DNA of 64,000 nt from Pseudomonas sp. DG56-2 (GCF_004803755.1 NZ_CP032311.1:3674501-3738500); one strand, 5' to 3'; positions 46,410-55,351 are shown, counted from the first letter of the stretch. Translations and numbers: made by a program. Notes: generated from the letters alone by a model not told the origin.

Positions 46410-46507
46410 GCTGATCGGTCTTCGCATCGATGCAATGTTAGGCTCAGTGGGTTCAAAGCATGCCCGGCATGTCCAACATGTCGGGGAGTTCAAGGAACGA
46501 CGCAGTC

Positions 46508-48652
46508 ATGAATTACGAAACGATCAAAACCAAGCTGGCTCAACTCAGTGACGAGGGCGCATCGACCGTCGATGTCCTTGTCGCCATAAACGCTCTGGTC
46601 AACAGAAGTAACTCAGCGTGGGAAGGACGCGATCTCGTAATTCGAGCGCTCGACAAATTCAGCGCGTTCGATCCAGTCGAACAGTCGCTGCTGCTCAACA
46701 TGGTACGAGCGGTCGGCCTCTTCCCCTATATCACCCCTCACCTCAGCACTATGGCGCTGTCGGATCGCCTGGCCTACGAGGCTCACAGGGTTGAGGGTGT
46801 CGAGCAAGGCATGGTGTTTCATCACCTCCAAGCTCATGTGTTCAGCTTGATCATGCAAGGCCGCAACGTCGTGCTTAGCGCCTCTACCAGCGTAGGCAAG
46901 AGCCTTGTCATCGACGCGGTACTGGCGCAGCGACGATTCAAGAAGGTGGTGGTAATCGTTCCGACCATCGCGCTGATCGACGAAACCCGTCGCCGACTGG
47001 TCAGACGATTTAAGGACTTCAACCTCATTACGCATCCCACTCAAGCGGCTGAGGTTGACCAAATTAACGTCTACCTTCTCACCCAAGAGCGGGTGCTTCA
47101 GCGCCCGGATTTGGCGGATGTTGAGTTCTTCGTGCTGGACGAGTTCTACAAAATTGACTTGGCAAACGACAACGAGGAAAGCTCGCGCGCCGTCGACCTC
47201 AGCTTGGCGTTTCACAAACTCGCTAAGACGGGTGCCCAGTTCTATATGCTCGGCCCACACATCCAGAAGATTTCAGGCCTCGATGGTTACGAGTACCACT
47301 TTATCCCCTCGGACTACAGCACGGTCGCGGTCGACATCCAAAATTTCGGCCTCGGCATGCGTTCGGAGGAGCGGAAGGAAAAACTCCTGGAGCTAGTCAA
47401 GAGCCTAGAGTCCCCTACCCTGATTTATTGCCAGTCTCCACCAAGCGCGAACCGGGTGGCAGAATATCTCATTGAAGAAGCTGGGCTGACCCCAGTACCG
47501 GAAACCCAGGAGATCGCCGCTTGGATCTCCAAGCACTACCATCCTGAATGGAACGTTGCCAAAGCAATCTCGCTTGGCATCGGCATTCACCATGGCGGGG
47601 TGCCGCGAGCGTTGCAGCAATACATCGTGAAGCTGTTCAATGAGGGCGTCATCAATCGGATTATCTGCACGTCCACGATGATCGAAGGAGTCAACACGTC
47701 AGCTGAGAATGTGATCATCTATGATCGCCGGCTGAACAAGCCGACGTTTGATTATTTTACCTACAAGAATATCTCGGGCCGTGCTGGGCGCATGAACAAG
47801 TACTTCATCGGCAAGGTTTTCATGCTCGAAGCGCCGCCGCTGGAGGAAGGCCTCACTGTCAAGTACCCCGTAGGTCTTCAGGACGAGAAATCCCCCATGG
47901 GCCTTCTCATGCAACTGGAGAACGAGTACCTCACAGACATGTCACGCAGGCGCCTTCAAGAAGCCTACGCCAACCCCGTGCTGTCCCCCACCACCCTAAT
48001 CGAAAACAGACACATCCCCATTGATCGGCAGGTTGAAGTCGCCGAGACCATCATCCGAGACTTGCCTCAAAGCCGTAGCCTGCTTGGATGGAAAGGGATT
48101 CCGGAACAGGCCTCTCAGTTCAACTACCTGTGCGAACTGGTTTACAGCCTTGTAGGCGGTAACTTGATGGACTACGGCATATCGTCCAGCTCGCAGTTAG
48201 CCTGGCACATCAACGAGCTGCGCACGCAGAAGAACCTGCCTACCTATCTCAAGCAGGCCGTTGATAAACGCCAAGGGGACGAATCGGCGAGCGAGGCCAT
48301 CAATTTACGCCTGAAGTTCATAAGAAACATGGTGTGCTTCAAACTGCCCCGGGACATCATGGCCATCAACAAAATCCAGGCCGACGTCCTGACCAAGAGA
48401 GGCTACGAACCTGGTGACTTCAGCTTCTTTGCGGAGCAGCTTGAAAACCTATTCCTCGACCCGCTGCTCACAGCTTTGGACGAGTACGGGATCCCTACAC
48501 AGATTTCGACGCAAATCAAACACCGGCTCCTGCCGTCGGAAAACCTGAACAACCTGTTAGCAAAACTCCGCGCGTTAGCCCCGCGCATTGAACATCTCCA
48601 GCTTACCGGATTTGAAAAAAGCGTGATGCGCTGGGCAGTAGCCGAGATGTGA
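46508..48652 (+). CDS. Ski2-like SF2 helicase, HamB-like
   Basis: The 714-aa helicase has motif I SASTSVGKSL (Lys131), motif Ia VPTIALIDE, a DEFY motif II at 211-214, TSTMIEGVN (motif V) and ISGRAGRM (motif VI, near 421). A C-terminal helical region follows. Ski2-like helicases coupled to a nuclease partner define Hachiman (HamA/HamB) and related systems. Here the partner is a DUF4297 protein rather than a DUF1837 HamA. The start could also be an ATG at 46460. Confidence 0.85.
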   Translation: MNYETIKTKLAQLSDEGASTVDVLVAINALVNRSNSAWEGRDLVIRALDKFSAFDPVEQSLLLNMVRAVGLFPYITPHLSTMALSDRLAYEAHRVEGVEQGMVFHHLQAHVFSLIMQGRNVVLSASTSVGKSLVIDAVLAQRRFKKVVVIVPTIALIDETRRRLVRRFKDFNLITHPTQAAEVDQINVYLLTQERVLQRPDLADVEFFVLDEFYKIDLANDNEESSRAVDLSLAFHKLAKTGAQFYMLGPHIQKISGLDGYEYHFIPSDYSTVAVDIQNFGLGMRSEERKEKLLELVKSLESPTLIYCQSPPSANRVAEYLIEEAGLTPVPETQEIAAWISKHYHPEWNVAKAISLGIGIHHGGVPRALQQYIVKLFNEGVINRIICTSTMIEGVNTSAENVIIYDRRLNKPTFDYFTYKNISGRAGRMNKYFIGKVFMLEAPPLEEGLTVKYPVGLQDEKSPMGLLMQLENEYLTDMSRRRLQEAYANPVLSPTTLIENRHIPIDRQVEVAETIIRDLPQSRSLLGWKGIPEQASQFNYLCELVYSLVGGNLMDYGISSSSQLAWHINELRTQKNLPTYLKQAVDKRQGDESASEAINLRLKFIRNMVCFKLPRDIMAINKIQADVLTKRGYEPGDFSFFAEQLENLFLDPLLTALDEYGIPTQISTQIKHRLLPSENLNNLLAKLRALAPRIEHLQLTGFEKSVMRWAVAEM

Positions 48653-48696
48653 GGGCTGCGTCACCCAAGTATTAGGTCTGAATCTAGGCCAAACGC

Positions 48697-48722
48697 AAAA
48701 ACGGCCTGTCGGGCCGTTTTTT
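48697..48722. terminator. Bidirectional intrinsic terminator
   Basis: AAAACGGCC and GGCCGTTTTTT form a strong stem around TGTCG, between the helicase gene and the convergent MvaT gene. Confidence 0.88.
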
Positions 48723-48741
48723 CATTGAGACGGATTGAATC

Positions 48742-49107
48742 TTAGACAATCCACGACTCGACAACGGCAGCACCGTACTTGGCTTTCCATTCCTTCAGCA
48801 GCTTGTGATTGCCGCCTTTAGTCTCAATGATCTCGCCGTTGTGCGGGTTCTTATACTGCTTAACCTGGCGCGCACGACGCGGTGCCTTCTCAGCTGCTAC
48901 AGGGGCAGCCGCACGACGGCTGGCTTGATGATCCAGGATGTTGATGATGTCGCGCAGGCTGTAGCCGTACTCGGCCAGCAAGTCACGCAGTTTGGTCTCA
49001 AATTGAATTTCAGCTTGCAGCTCGGAGCTGCCTTTGAGTGCTTCAAGCTCTGCGAGCTGGGCGGCCAGTTGCTGCTCGAGCTGACGGAATTCTGCCAGAC
49101 GGGACAT
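48742..49107 (-). CDS. MvaT-family nucleoid-associated protein
   Basis: The 121-aa protein has the MvaT layout: an N-terminal coiled-coil dimerisation half (MSRLAEFRQLEQQLAAQLAE), a basic linker (APRRARQVKQ), and the C-terminal DNA-binding motif KNPHNGEIIETKGGNHKLLKEWKAKYG ending in VESWIV. MvaT-type proteins bind AT-rich DNA and silence acquired genes. It closes the island cargo. Whether it is an island-borne paralogue or a core copy cannot be told from this window. Confidence 0.92.
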   Translation of the reverse strand: MSRLAEFRQLEQQLAAQLAELEALKGSSELQAEIQFETKLRDLLAEYGYSLRDIINILDHQASRRAAAPVAAEKAPRRARQVKQYKNPHNGEIIETKGGNHKLLKEWKAKYGAAVVESWIV

Positions 49108-49258
49108 ATTCGATCCTCAAAATTAAGGGAAACAGGCGGAACATTCTAAAGCATCCCGCTAATGATGTCCTTGAATATGACGTTGGTGGTGGATCTTCGT
49201 TCGGTTTAACTAGCTTTGAAAATTCTCAAAGCCAAGACATAACTCCTGCCCTTATCAA

Positions 49259-49688
49259 TCATCGGTCTGGAGCGAAAGCATCAAGTGAAGATAGGAGCTT
49301 CTCTAGATCCATAATCCTGGACACCTTGATGATGTCGTACTCACCACGACTACTAAGCTTGTATACCTCACGGGCCTTTTTAACACGCTCAAGCAATGGC
49401 ACGACCACGCCAGAGGCCATCTCCAGAAAGTCATTGATGTCAGCTCTTGTCTGGGGGATTTTGTAGCCTTTGGATGTACTTGTGATGATGACATCAGCAT
49501 CCCGAAGCTTCGCAATACCACTTGACCGTACCCGCTGCTCCGACAGGTCGCCAAAGCCTCTGTCACCCAGATGGGCCAGAATGTCGGCTGTAGGGATGTA
49601 GTCCTTCGTGACGAACTCGCTCTGGAATCTCAGGTAATCCAGGATGCTGACCTGCAGACGTTCATCCTCGTCCGGGTAATGGCCGGCC
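49259..49688 (-). pseudogene. Winged-helix-like gene, 5' part lost to IS21 insertion
   Basis: On the minus strand a long frame without a start codon reads DEDERLQVSILDYLRFQSEF, then YIPTADILAHLGDRG and RRSSGIAKLRDADV-like RSSGIAKLRDADVIITSTSKGYKIP, about 140 residues, ending in a stop at 49259. The spacing looks like a winged HTH followed by helices. The coding sequence stops exactly at the IS21-type end at 49689, so the gene was cut by that insertion. The family is unknown. Confidence 0.65.
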
Positions 49689-49890
49689 TGTTGCCGCTGA
49701 CCGAAAACTGACCCATTAAAGGCTGTTCTGCCGACTGAAAACTGCCCCAGGTGTTCAACTGCTTCTGCTCACTTTCCGAGCAAGAGAACACCAGGTGATC
49801 AGCATGGAAATGATGGGAAAAATTCGGCGGATGTACTTCCGCGACAAGCTCTCGCTGCATCAGATAGCGAAGCGTACCGGGCTGGCCCTG
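49689..49890 (+). mobile_element. IS21-family left-end remnant with istA start
   Basis: The end TGTTGCCGCTGACC carries the paired internal repeats GACCGAAAACTGACCC and GACTGAAAACTGCCCC typical of IS21 ends. It is followed at 49804 by MEMMGKIRRMYFRDKLSLHQ, the start of IstA transposases with its HTH. The match ends after about 28 residues (near 49884), where unrelated DNA follows. Confidence 0.78.
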
Positions 49891-50064
49891 CCATTTCTTT
49901 ACGGTGATTGGCGAGCTTTGCCAAGGGCTTGGTCGAGGCAATGCATACGCCGACCGGAATGCCCGTCTGCCGATAAACCTCCTATCGGATTTTGCGACCC
50001 CGTCGCCCAAGATCGACTGGTATGATTGTTACACACCTTTAACTAGTCTTCATCTGTCGGGCGA
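49891..50064. other. Unassigned junction DNA
   Basis: Between the truncated IS21 start and the next gene, the frames change repeatedly and no domain could be assigned. It may contain a second IS fragment. Confidence 0.3.
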
Positions 50065-50766
50065 CTACGGTAGAGTGGTGCTGCATAAAGGCAGTGACTC
50101 ATAAGCCAAGTAAATGATCGAAAAAATCACGCCGAAAGTCAGGACTATGCCCTTTTTCGGCTTTGCAAGGATCACAAGGGTTAGGCTGATCAAGTTCAAT
50201 ATAAGTGCAATTGAAATCAAGATCGCTGCCACAGCAAGGTAAGCAGTTGCGGAAATCCCTAATACAACAATCCACGTGCCTAAAATAATAATTGCGTAAT
50301 CTAGAACTCCTCCTTCTCGCCCACCCAGTGCTGCCAGTATACTTTGCTTAATTGCAGATAGTGCGCCGAAAAATACTTTGTCCGGGGCACCCTTATCAGA
50401 AATCACTCCTCTAGACTGCAAGGAAAATATTACAAAGATAAGAATCAACGAGCCGATTGTTACAGGTGGAGATCGAAGGCCAATGCTAATAAGCGCTCGC
50501 ACCCGCCATCTGGGGGTTCTCATGTGACCCGGAAGAATCCAGTCGATACTTAACGTGACCAGCCTAACCACCCCTATATACTCCACAAGCCTGGATAGGT
50601 TTTGCATTATGAACTGCAATGCTGACTCCAGCATGTGTAATTTATTAAAATAGTCCAGAAGCCCAATAACGAATAGTACATACCCGATTATTTGGAACGC
50701 TTTCACAATTCCCCATTTTTCGAGCAGTAATCCGTCGACGCACCCCAGCCCATGCAGAAAATCCAT
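50065..50766 (-). CDS. Multi-pass membrane protein, unknown
   Basis: The protein of about 233 aa has five or six hydrophobic segments, e.g. AFQIIGYVLFVIGLLDYF, LILIFVIFSLQ and VAAILISIALILNLISLTLVILA. The ATG at 50766 follows GAGGG; one 27 bases upstream is the alternative. No family is recognised. It is AT-rich, suggesting acquisition. Confidence 0.6.
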   Translation of the reverse strand: MDFLHGLGCVDGLLLEKWGIVKAFQIIGYVLFVIGLLDYFNKLHMLESALQFIMQNLSRLVEYIGVVRLVTLSIDWILPGHMRTPRWRVRALISIGLRSPPVTIGSLILIFVIFSLQSRGVISDKGAPDKVFFGALSAIKQSILAALGGREGGVLDYAIIILGTWIVVLGISATAYLAVAAILISIALILNLISLTLVILAKPKKGIVLTFGVIFSIIYLAYESLPLCSTTLP

Positions 50767-50820
50767 CGCAGCCCTCACTTCCAATGGGTGCATCTAAACT
50801 ACCTAGAATAGTCCAGCCCA

Positions 50821-50848
50821 GTCTGATTTTTAGCTATAAAAATCAGAC
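50821..50848. repeat. Perfect AT-rich inverted repeat
   Basis: GTCTGATTTTTA and TAAAAATCAGAC form a 12-bp perfect stem with a 4-nt loop, 55-80 bp upstream of the membrane protein gene. It could be a terminator or an operator. Confidence 0.6.
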
Positions 50849-51010
50849 TGTCTGTGTTAGCGGCGAACTAGCTGAGTATTGCTTACGGCCTCAGAAACTT
50901 TTGCTCCGGCAGTCATGACTGGCAGAAGCACTCCCATGAGTGAATATCGGAAGTAACGTGGGTCAGTCAGCTACACTGCTTCGATAGGTTGCTGCTCGGA
51001 GACCTCGAGA

Positions 51011-51702
51011 ATGGCAAGCAAAAATGCAATCGTATTCGCTGGCGGAGGCAGTCTGGGCGCGGTGCAGATGGGTATGTTGCAAGCCCTGGTCGAGGCTAAT
51101 GTTCAATTCGACTTTGTGGTAGGCGCTTCTGTAGGCGCATCAACGGTGTCTACTTTGCTGCAAGGCCCAATATTGCAGGTGTCGAAGCGCTGGCAGGCTT
51201 CTGGCGCGGGCTGAGTAAGAGTTACATCTTCCCCCTCTCCTGGATCGGTACCTGCAAAGGGTTAATCAACCGACGTGGTTTTCTGTTGCAACCAGCGGCG
51301 TTTTACCGATTGCTAGGACAGGCACTGCCCATCCATCGCATTGAGGGCGCGGCGCTCCCGCTCCACCGATTTGCTCAGCGATGCCGAGACCGTTCTATCC
51401 AGTGGCGAATTCGAGCAAGCGCTATTGGCCAGCGCGGCCATTCCGCTAGTTTTCCCTGTGTACAAATCTCTGATCGGTATTTGGTGGACGGCGGTTTGGA
51501 CGCGTTGGCCCTGCATACCGTCAGCGTGATGAACATGCGCCAGCTGGTAAGCGACATCGAGCATTTCCGTGCGCTCACCAGCCATCACATCGTTCCACCC
51601 TTGTGCCCCGTGGACGTATCGGTGTTTAACTTCGCGCAGGCCGAGCTCTTATTGCAGCGCGCCTATAAGCACCCTTTGGTGGCTGGACGGCGGTGGGCTT
51701 GA
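51011..51702 (+). pseudogene. Patatin-like phospholipase, frameshifted
   Basis: The start MASKNAIVFAGGGSLGAVQM and FVVGASVGAS (GxSxG, nucleophile Ser) are in one frame to about 51180. Then IEALAGFWRGLSKSYIFPLSWIGT continues in another, and SDRYLVDGGLDALALHTV (catalytic Asp in DGG) lies in a third. At least two frameshifts and a stop break the gene. It would have encoded a patatin-type lipid hydrolase of about 230-300 aa. Confidence 0.78.
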
Positions 51703-51950
51703 GCGTACCAAGGTATCAGGTGCCCCTACCCCACCTGGTATCTACGCCGCCGAGCACGCCCATTAGCTTTTCACTTGCCCCAGCTAGCCGAGTACCAGGC
51801 CAGAAGAGCTTGTTGGAGGCGCACGTGTAGTTCGAATCTACTCCGTCGGCGGGTGGTGTCGACTTTGGCTTGCTCGCGCGCGCTGAGGATCTAGCCGCCT
51901 CGCATGAACTCAGCACGAAAAAGCAAGCAGAGCTACCTTCATTGCCAGCA
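51703..51950. other. Intergenic region, no supported gene
   Basis: It follows the patatin pseudogene and leads to the hydrolase promoter region. No coding signal was seen. Confidence 0.35.
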
Positions 51951-51952
51951 AA

Positions 51953-51971
51953 CCTACTAGATGGTAGGCTT
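51953..51971. promoter_or_regulatory. Palindromic operator copy 1 (19 bp)
   Basis: CCTACTAGATGGTAGGCTT contains the dyad CCTAC-N6-GTAGG. An identical 19-mer lies at 53449-53467. This copy is about 90 bp before the alpha/beta hydrolase start. It fits a TetR-type dimer site, although no matching regulator gene is adjacent. Confidence 0.7.
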
Positions 51972-52058
51972 TCGTTGCCTTCACGGTTCGGAGCTCGCAT
52001 TGCCATGACGCCTAAGCCGAGAACCTCACGCCAGTCAACGCTTCCCACGGAATTCACC

Positions 52059-52811
52059 ATGAGCAAACAGAAGATCACGTTTCCAAACCCCAAAGGTATA
52101 AGCCTTTCAGGTCTGTTTGAGGTACCTGAGTCGCCCAGTGCTTACGCATTGTTCGCACACTGTTTCACCTGTGGAAAAGATATTAAAGCAGCTGCGCGAA
52201 TTGCCAAGGCGCTGGTCGACAATAACATCGCTGTGCTTCGATTCGATTTCACAGGTCTGGGCGGCAGTGACGGTGACTTCTCCAATAGTAATTTTTCTTC
52301 CAACGTTGCCGACTTGGTAGCTGCGGCGGAGTATTTACGTAATACATACCAGGCTCCATCCCTTTTGATTGGCCACAGTTTGGGTGGCGCCGCAGTCATC
52401 GCAGCGGCTAAGCACATTCCAGAAGCAAAAGGTGTTGTGACAATCGGTGCTCCTGCTGATGCGACCCATGTTATGAAGCAGTTCAAAGGTCAAGTAGAAG
52501 CCATCAGAGACATTGGTGAATATAGAGTGACGCTTGCAGGAAGAGAGTTCACTATAAAAAAACAGTTTCTTGATGATATTGAAAGCCACCAGCAGGATAA
52601 AAGTATCGCGAACCTCCGGCGCGCACTGCTTATTTTTCACTCCCCTACCGACGATGTTGTATCGATAGAACAAGCTCAAAAAATTTACCAGACAGCTAAA
52701 CACCCCAAGAGTTTCATTTCGCTGGACTCTGCTGACCACCTACTCACCAACAGCCGAGACGCAGAGTATGTTGCTTCATGCATTACCGCCTGGAGCTCAA
52801 GATATCTATAA
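52059..52811 (+). CDS. Alpha/beta hydrolase, related to hydrolase-OsmC fusions
   Basis: The 250-aa protein has nucleophile Ser107 in [10 protein letters not shown], an acid in [10 protein letters not shown] near 202 and His in SADHLL near 229. The stretch [20 protein letters not shown] is typical of the hydrolase half of bifunctional hydrolase/OsmC proteins. Here the OsmC part is absent, but a separate OsmC gene lies 1.9 kb downstream. It is preceded by operator copy 1. Its role is likely ester cleavage in peroxide or electrophile stress. Confidence 0.85.
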   Translation: MSKQKITFPNPKGISLSGLFEVPESPSAYALFAHCFTCGKDIKAAARIAKALVDNNIAVLRFDFTGLGGSDGDFSNSNFSSNVADLVAAAEYLRNTYQAPSLLIGHSLGGAAVIAAAKHIPEAKGVVTIGAPADATHVMKQFKGQVEAIRDIGEYRVTLAGREFTIKKQFLDDIESHQQDKSIANLRRALLIFHSPTDDVVSIEQAQKIYQTAKHPKSFISLDSADHLLTNSRDAEYVASCITAWSSRYL

Positions 52812-52844
52812 CTGTATATATATCACCATTGAAAGGTATACCTG

Positions 52845-53031
52845 TATGCGATACTGCTCAATTTTGGCTCTAAATAAGGCGAGAGAGCAAGGGAAAGAAA
52901 CACCCCTTTGCTGCGATAGTGAATCGGCACAGCGACAAGAGAAAGAGACTGCCACAAGCAGTTCTTGGTCGATGATGTTCTTAATAGTTCTGGTGACATT
53001 TTTCGCGTTAGCTTTAATCAATGCTTCCTAA
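52845..53031 (+). CDS. Possible small membrane protein
   Basis: A short frame (about 61 aa, MRYCSILALNKAREQGKETP) ends with one hydrophobic segment (WSMMFLIVLVTFFALALINAS). It follows the hydrolase by 33 bp and may be translated from AAAGGT upstream. Without homologues in mind it remains tentative. Confidence 0.35.
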
Positions 53032-53448
53032 TTCCTACGCCAGCTTGGGTACGAGTATTCGGGGTAACACTGGCGCCCTCCTCTTCAGCGTTCGCCGGTT
53101 TCTAATATTGCGCCCATCAACGATGAGCCCAACCTCGAAGCCTAATCGTGAAGCCATCCTACTGGTCTAACGCTTGGCCCCTAACTCCCCTTCAGACCAA
53201 TCGCACCGGTCAAAGCGCTTACCTGCAACGTCGGCTCAACTCACATCCGTTGCAGGAGTTGCCTGAGCTACCGACATCGCTGAGAGCACAGATAGCTCAA
53301 CGTCCAGGGGTGCAGCTAAGCGACTGAAGTGCCTTGAAATCAAAATGTGGAGCCGCGTGCAGGCCTCAGGCACAACCTCGCCGGATGTGTTCTCGCCCGT
53401 TGACCGGACGAATCTGCACGTCACAAAAAACAGCATTGCGCGATCTAC
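53032..53448. other. Intergenic region, no supported gene
   Basis: No coding signal was found. Its 3' end carries the regulatory palindrome of the redox operon. Confidence 0.4.
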
Positions 53449-53467
53449 CTACTAGATGGTAGGCTTA
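53449..53467. promoter_or_regulatory. Palindromic operator copy 2 (19 bp)
   Basis: It is identical over 19 bp to 51953-51971 (CCTACTAGATGGTAGGCTT) and lies 67 bp before the AhpD-like start. It probably couples control of the redox operon to the hydrolase gene. Confidence 0.72.
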
Positions 53468-53533
53468 ATCTGCATTCAAGGAACCACACTCAAATTTTTC
53501 ATTTCTACGCCTCGGCGTAGCCGCGAGGATCAC

Positions 53534-53866
53534 ATGCAAGATTGGAAAAAAGCCCGACAAGACATTAATGCCCGCGTTATGCAGCTGGGCTCGCTTTCAC
53601 CAGAAACCATCAAGGGCGTAATGGCACTGGGCGGGGCCGGCGCGAAAACCAACCACCTTGATGCGAAGACCCGCGAGCTGATTTCTCTTGCAGTGGCAGT
53701 AACCACCCGCTGCGACGGCTGCATTGCTTTCCACGTCGCTGAAGCTAAGAAGCTTGGTGTCACGGTTGAGGAGGTCTCGGAAGCCCTCGGCGTAGCAATC
53801 AACATGAACGCCGGCGCAGCTCTGGTTTATAGCACCCACGTGCTAGACGCCTTCGACAAAGAATGA
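53534..53866 (+). CDS. AhpD-like carboxymuconolactone decarboxylase family protein
   Basis: The 110-aa protein has the AhpD core: KTRELISLAVAVTTRCDGCIAFH with redox Cys60 and Cys63 and His67. Small CMD-family proteins of this type act as alkylhydroperoxidases or thiol reductants. The ATG at 53534 follows GAGGAT. It leads a plus-strand run with FrnE/DsbA-like, OsmC and thioredoxin genes, all thiol-active, which supports a role in peroxide or electrophile detoxification. Confidence 0.88.
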   Translation: MQDWKKARQDINARVMQLGSLSPETIKGVMALGGAGAKTNHLDAKTRELISLAVAVTTRCDGCIAFHVAEAKKLGVTVEEVSEALGVAINMNAGAALVYSTHVLDAFDKE

Positions 53867-53960
53867 CCTAAAAGGGCTTTTGCCCTGGCGAGTCGCCATC
53901 CTTTCCCAGTCAGCTCCCCCACTAACACCCGAACTGCTAAACCTCTCAAGGTGATATAAA

Positions 53961-54656
53961 ATGAACGCAGAATCCAAATCAATTACGATCAACGTTTGGT
54001 CGGACTTCGTCTGCCCTTGGTGCTGGATTGCAAAACGCCGCTTCGAGATGGCCCTCGCCGATTTCGAACATAAAGACTTGGTTCAAGTGAACTACAAGGC
54101 GTTTCGTCTCGCGGCGGGTCAAAAAGCTGCACCAATCAAACAGGTTCTTGTACAGAAGTTTGGCAACGAGCAGTCTGCCAACGGGATGATCCAAGCTGTC
54201 GTTGCGAACGCCAGAGAAGTAGGCCTCGTTTACAACTTTGACACGATGCTATTTGGAGACACTACGAAGGCACACGCTCTCGTAAAAGCAGTCGACGATA
54301 GCTACACCAAAATGGTTCTCAGCGAACGCCTATATGAGGCCAGCACCACCGACGGTCGCTCTATCTTCGAAGAGAGCTCATTAGCGGAAATTGCGGCAGA
54401 CGTAGGTATTTCGGCAAGCTTCGTCCAGCGCGCCTGGAATGATGAAGCGCTGCCTAGCTTGATCGCCAAAGATGAGAAAGAGGCTCATGAGATCGCGAAC
54501 GGCGTTCCTCTGTTTGTCTTCAACAACGGTTTCTACATCTCGGGAGCCCAAACCGTTGACGCTTTCAAACAAGCACTGCAGCGCATGCACTTAGACGCTA
54601 TCGAAGCCGAATCTTTCCAAGGACAGACCTGCGGCCTAAACGGCTGCGACAACTGA
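53961..54656 (+). CDS. DsbA-family oxidoreductase, FrnE-like
   Basis: The 231-aa cytosolic protein has a thioredoxin-fold start with Cys18-Pro-Trp-Cys21 in WSDFVCPWCWIAKRRFE and a C-terminal VPLFVFNNGFYISGAQTVDAFKQAL, the FrnE-like DsbA pattern. No signal peptide is present. A C-terminal Cys pair (GQTCGLNGCDN) is unusual and may be an extra redox site. AAGGTG precedes the ATG. Confidence 0.9.
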   Translation: MNAESKSITINVWSDFVCPWCWIAKRRFEMALADFEHKDLVQVNYKAFRLAAGQKAAPIKQVLVQKFGNEQSANGMIQAVVANAREVGLVYNFDTMLFGDTTKAHALVKAVDDSYTKMVLSERLYEASTTDGRSIFEESSLAEIAADVGISASFVQRAWNDEALPSLIAKDEKEAHEIANGVPLFVFNNGFYISGAQTVDAFKQALQRMHLDAIEAESFQGQTCGLNGCDN

Positions 54657-54713
54657 GAAAATACGGTCGCAAGTCAACGATCAACCCTAAAACTTGCTGT
54701 AGGCAGTCAGTGT

Positions 54714-55262
54714 ATGAGCAACATCGTGAATGGTATCAACGTTACTAATCTAGAGAGCTTTGCTCACGAAGTAGCTTCAGATGATCAAAAAGCTGAAGCC
54801 CGCTTCAATGTCCATACTCAATGGATGGGTCAAACGAAGAGCGTTACGCATGTAACCCAGTGTAGCCTTGCCGGTAAGCGGCTGGAGCGAGACTTCAAGA
54901 TCGTCTCGGACGAGCCTGTTGAGCTGCTTGGTGAAAATACAGCGCCCGGCCCAATGGAGCTGCTGCTTGCTGCCTTAAATGCATGCATGTCGGTCGGCTA
55001 CGTGACAAGCGCTGCAGCAAAGGGCATCAAAATTAAAAGCCTTGAGATTGAAACGGACACTAACCTCGACCTGCGTGGCTTCTTGGGGCTTGATGACACC
55101 CTCAACCCTGGTGTCAATGAAATTCACTACACTGTGAGGATTTGCGCAGACGCACCTCAGGAAAAAATCGAGGAACTTCATGCAGACGTAATGAAAACCT
55201 CACCGAACTTCCATAATATGGCGAGAGAAATCAAAATATCTCCCCATTTGAAGATCATATAA
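54714..55262 (+). CDS. OsmC-family protein
   Basis: The 182-aa OsmC-like protein has Cys91 in the ALNACMSVG helix, the peroxidatic position. The second cysteine expected in the C-terminal motif is replaced: the sequence reads TSPNFHNMA, so the usual two-Cys peroxidase mechanism is doubtful. It may act on other electrophiles. It lies 57 bp after the FrnE-like gene, in the same operon. Confidence 0.87.
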   Translation: MSNIVNGINVTNLESFAHEVASDDQKAEARFNVHTQWMGQTKSVTHVTQCSLAGKRLERDFKIVSDEPVELLGENTAPGPMELLLAALNACMSVGYVTSAAAKGIKIKSLEIETDTNLDLRGFLGLDDTLNPGVNEIHYTVRICADAPQEKIEELHADVMKTSPNFHNMAREIKISPHLKII

Positions 55263-55351
55263 GATCTGGCAGCATCATAGCTGAAAGGCCACCAAAACTG
55301 TACCTGGCGGCCTTGAGCAGCACTCTAAGCACAAGCTGGGAGATATTTTCT

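Noticed and set aside
53236..53436. 66-aa minus-strand frame before the redox operon
   Set aside because: No ribosome site, no domain and no conserved-looking composition.
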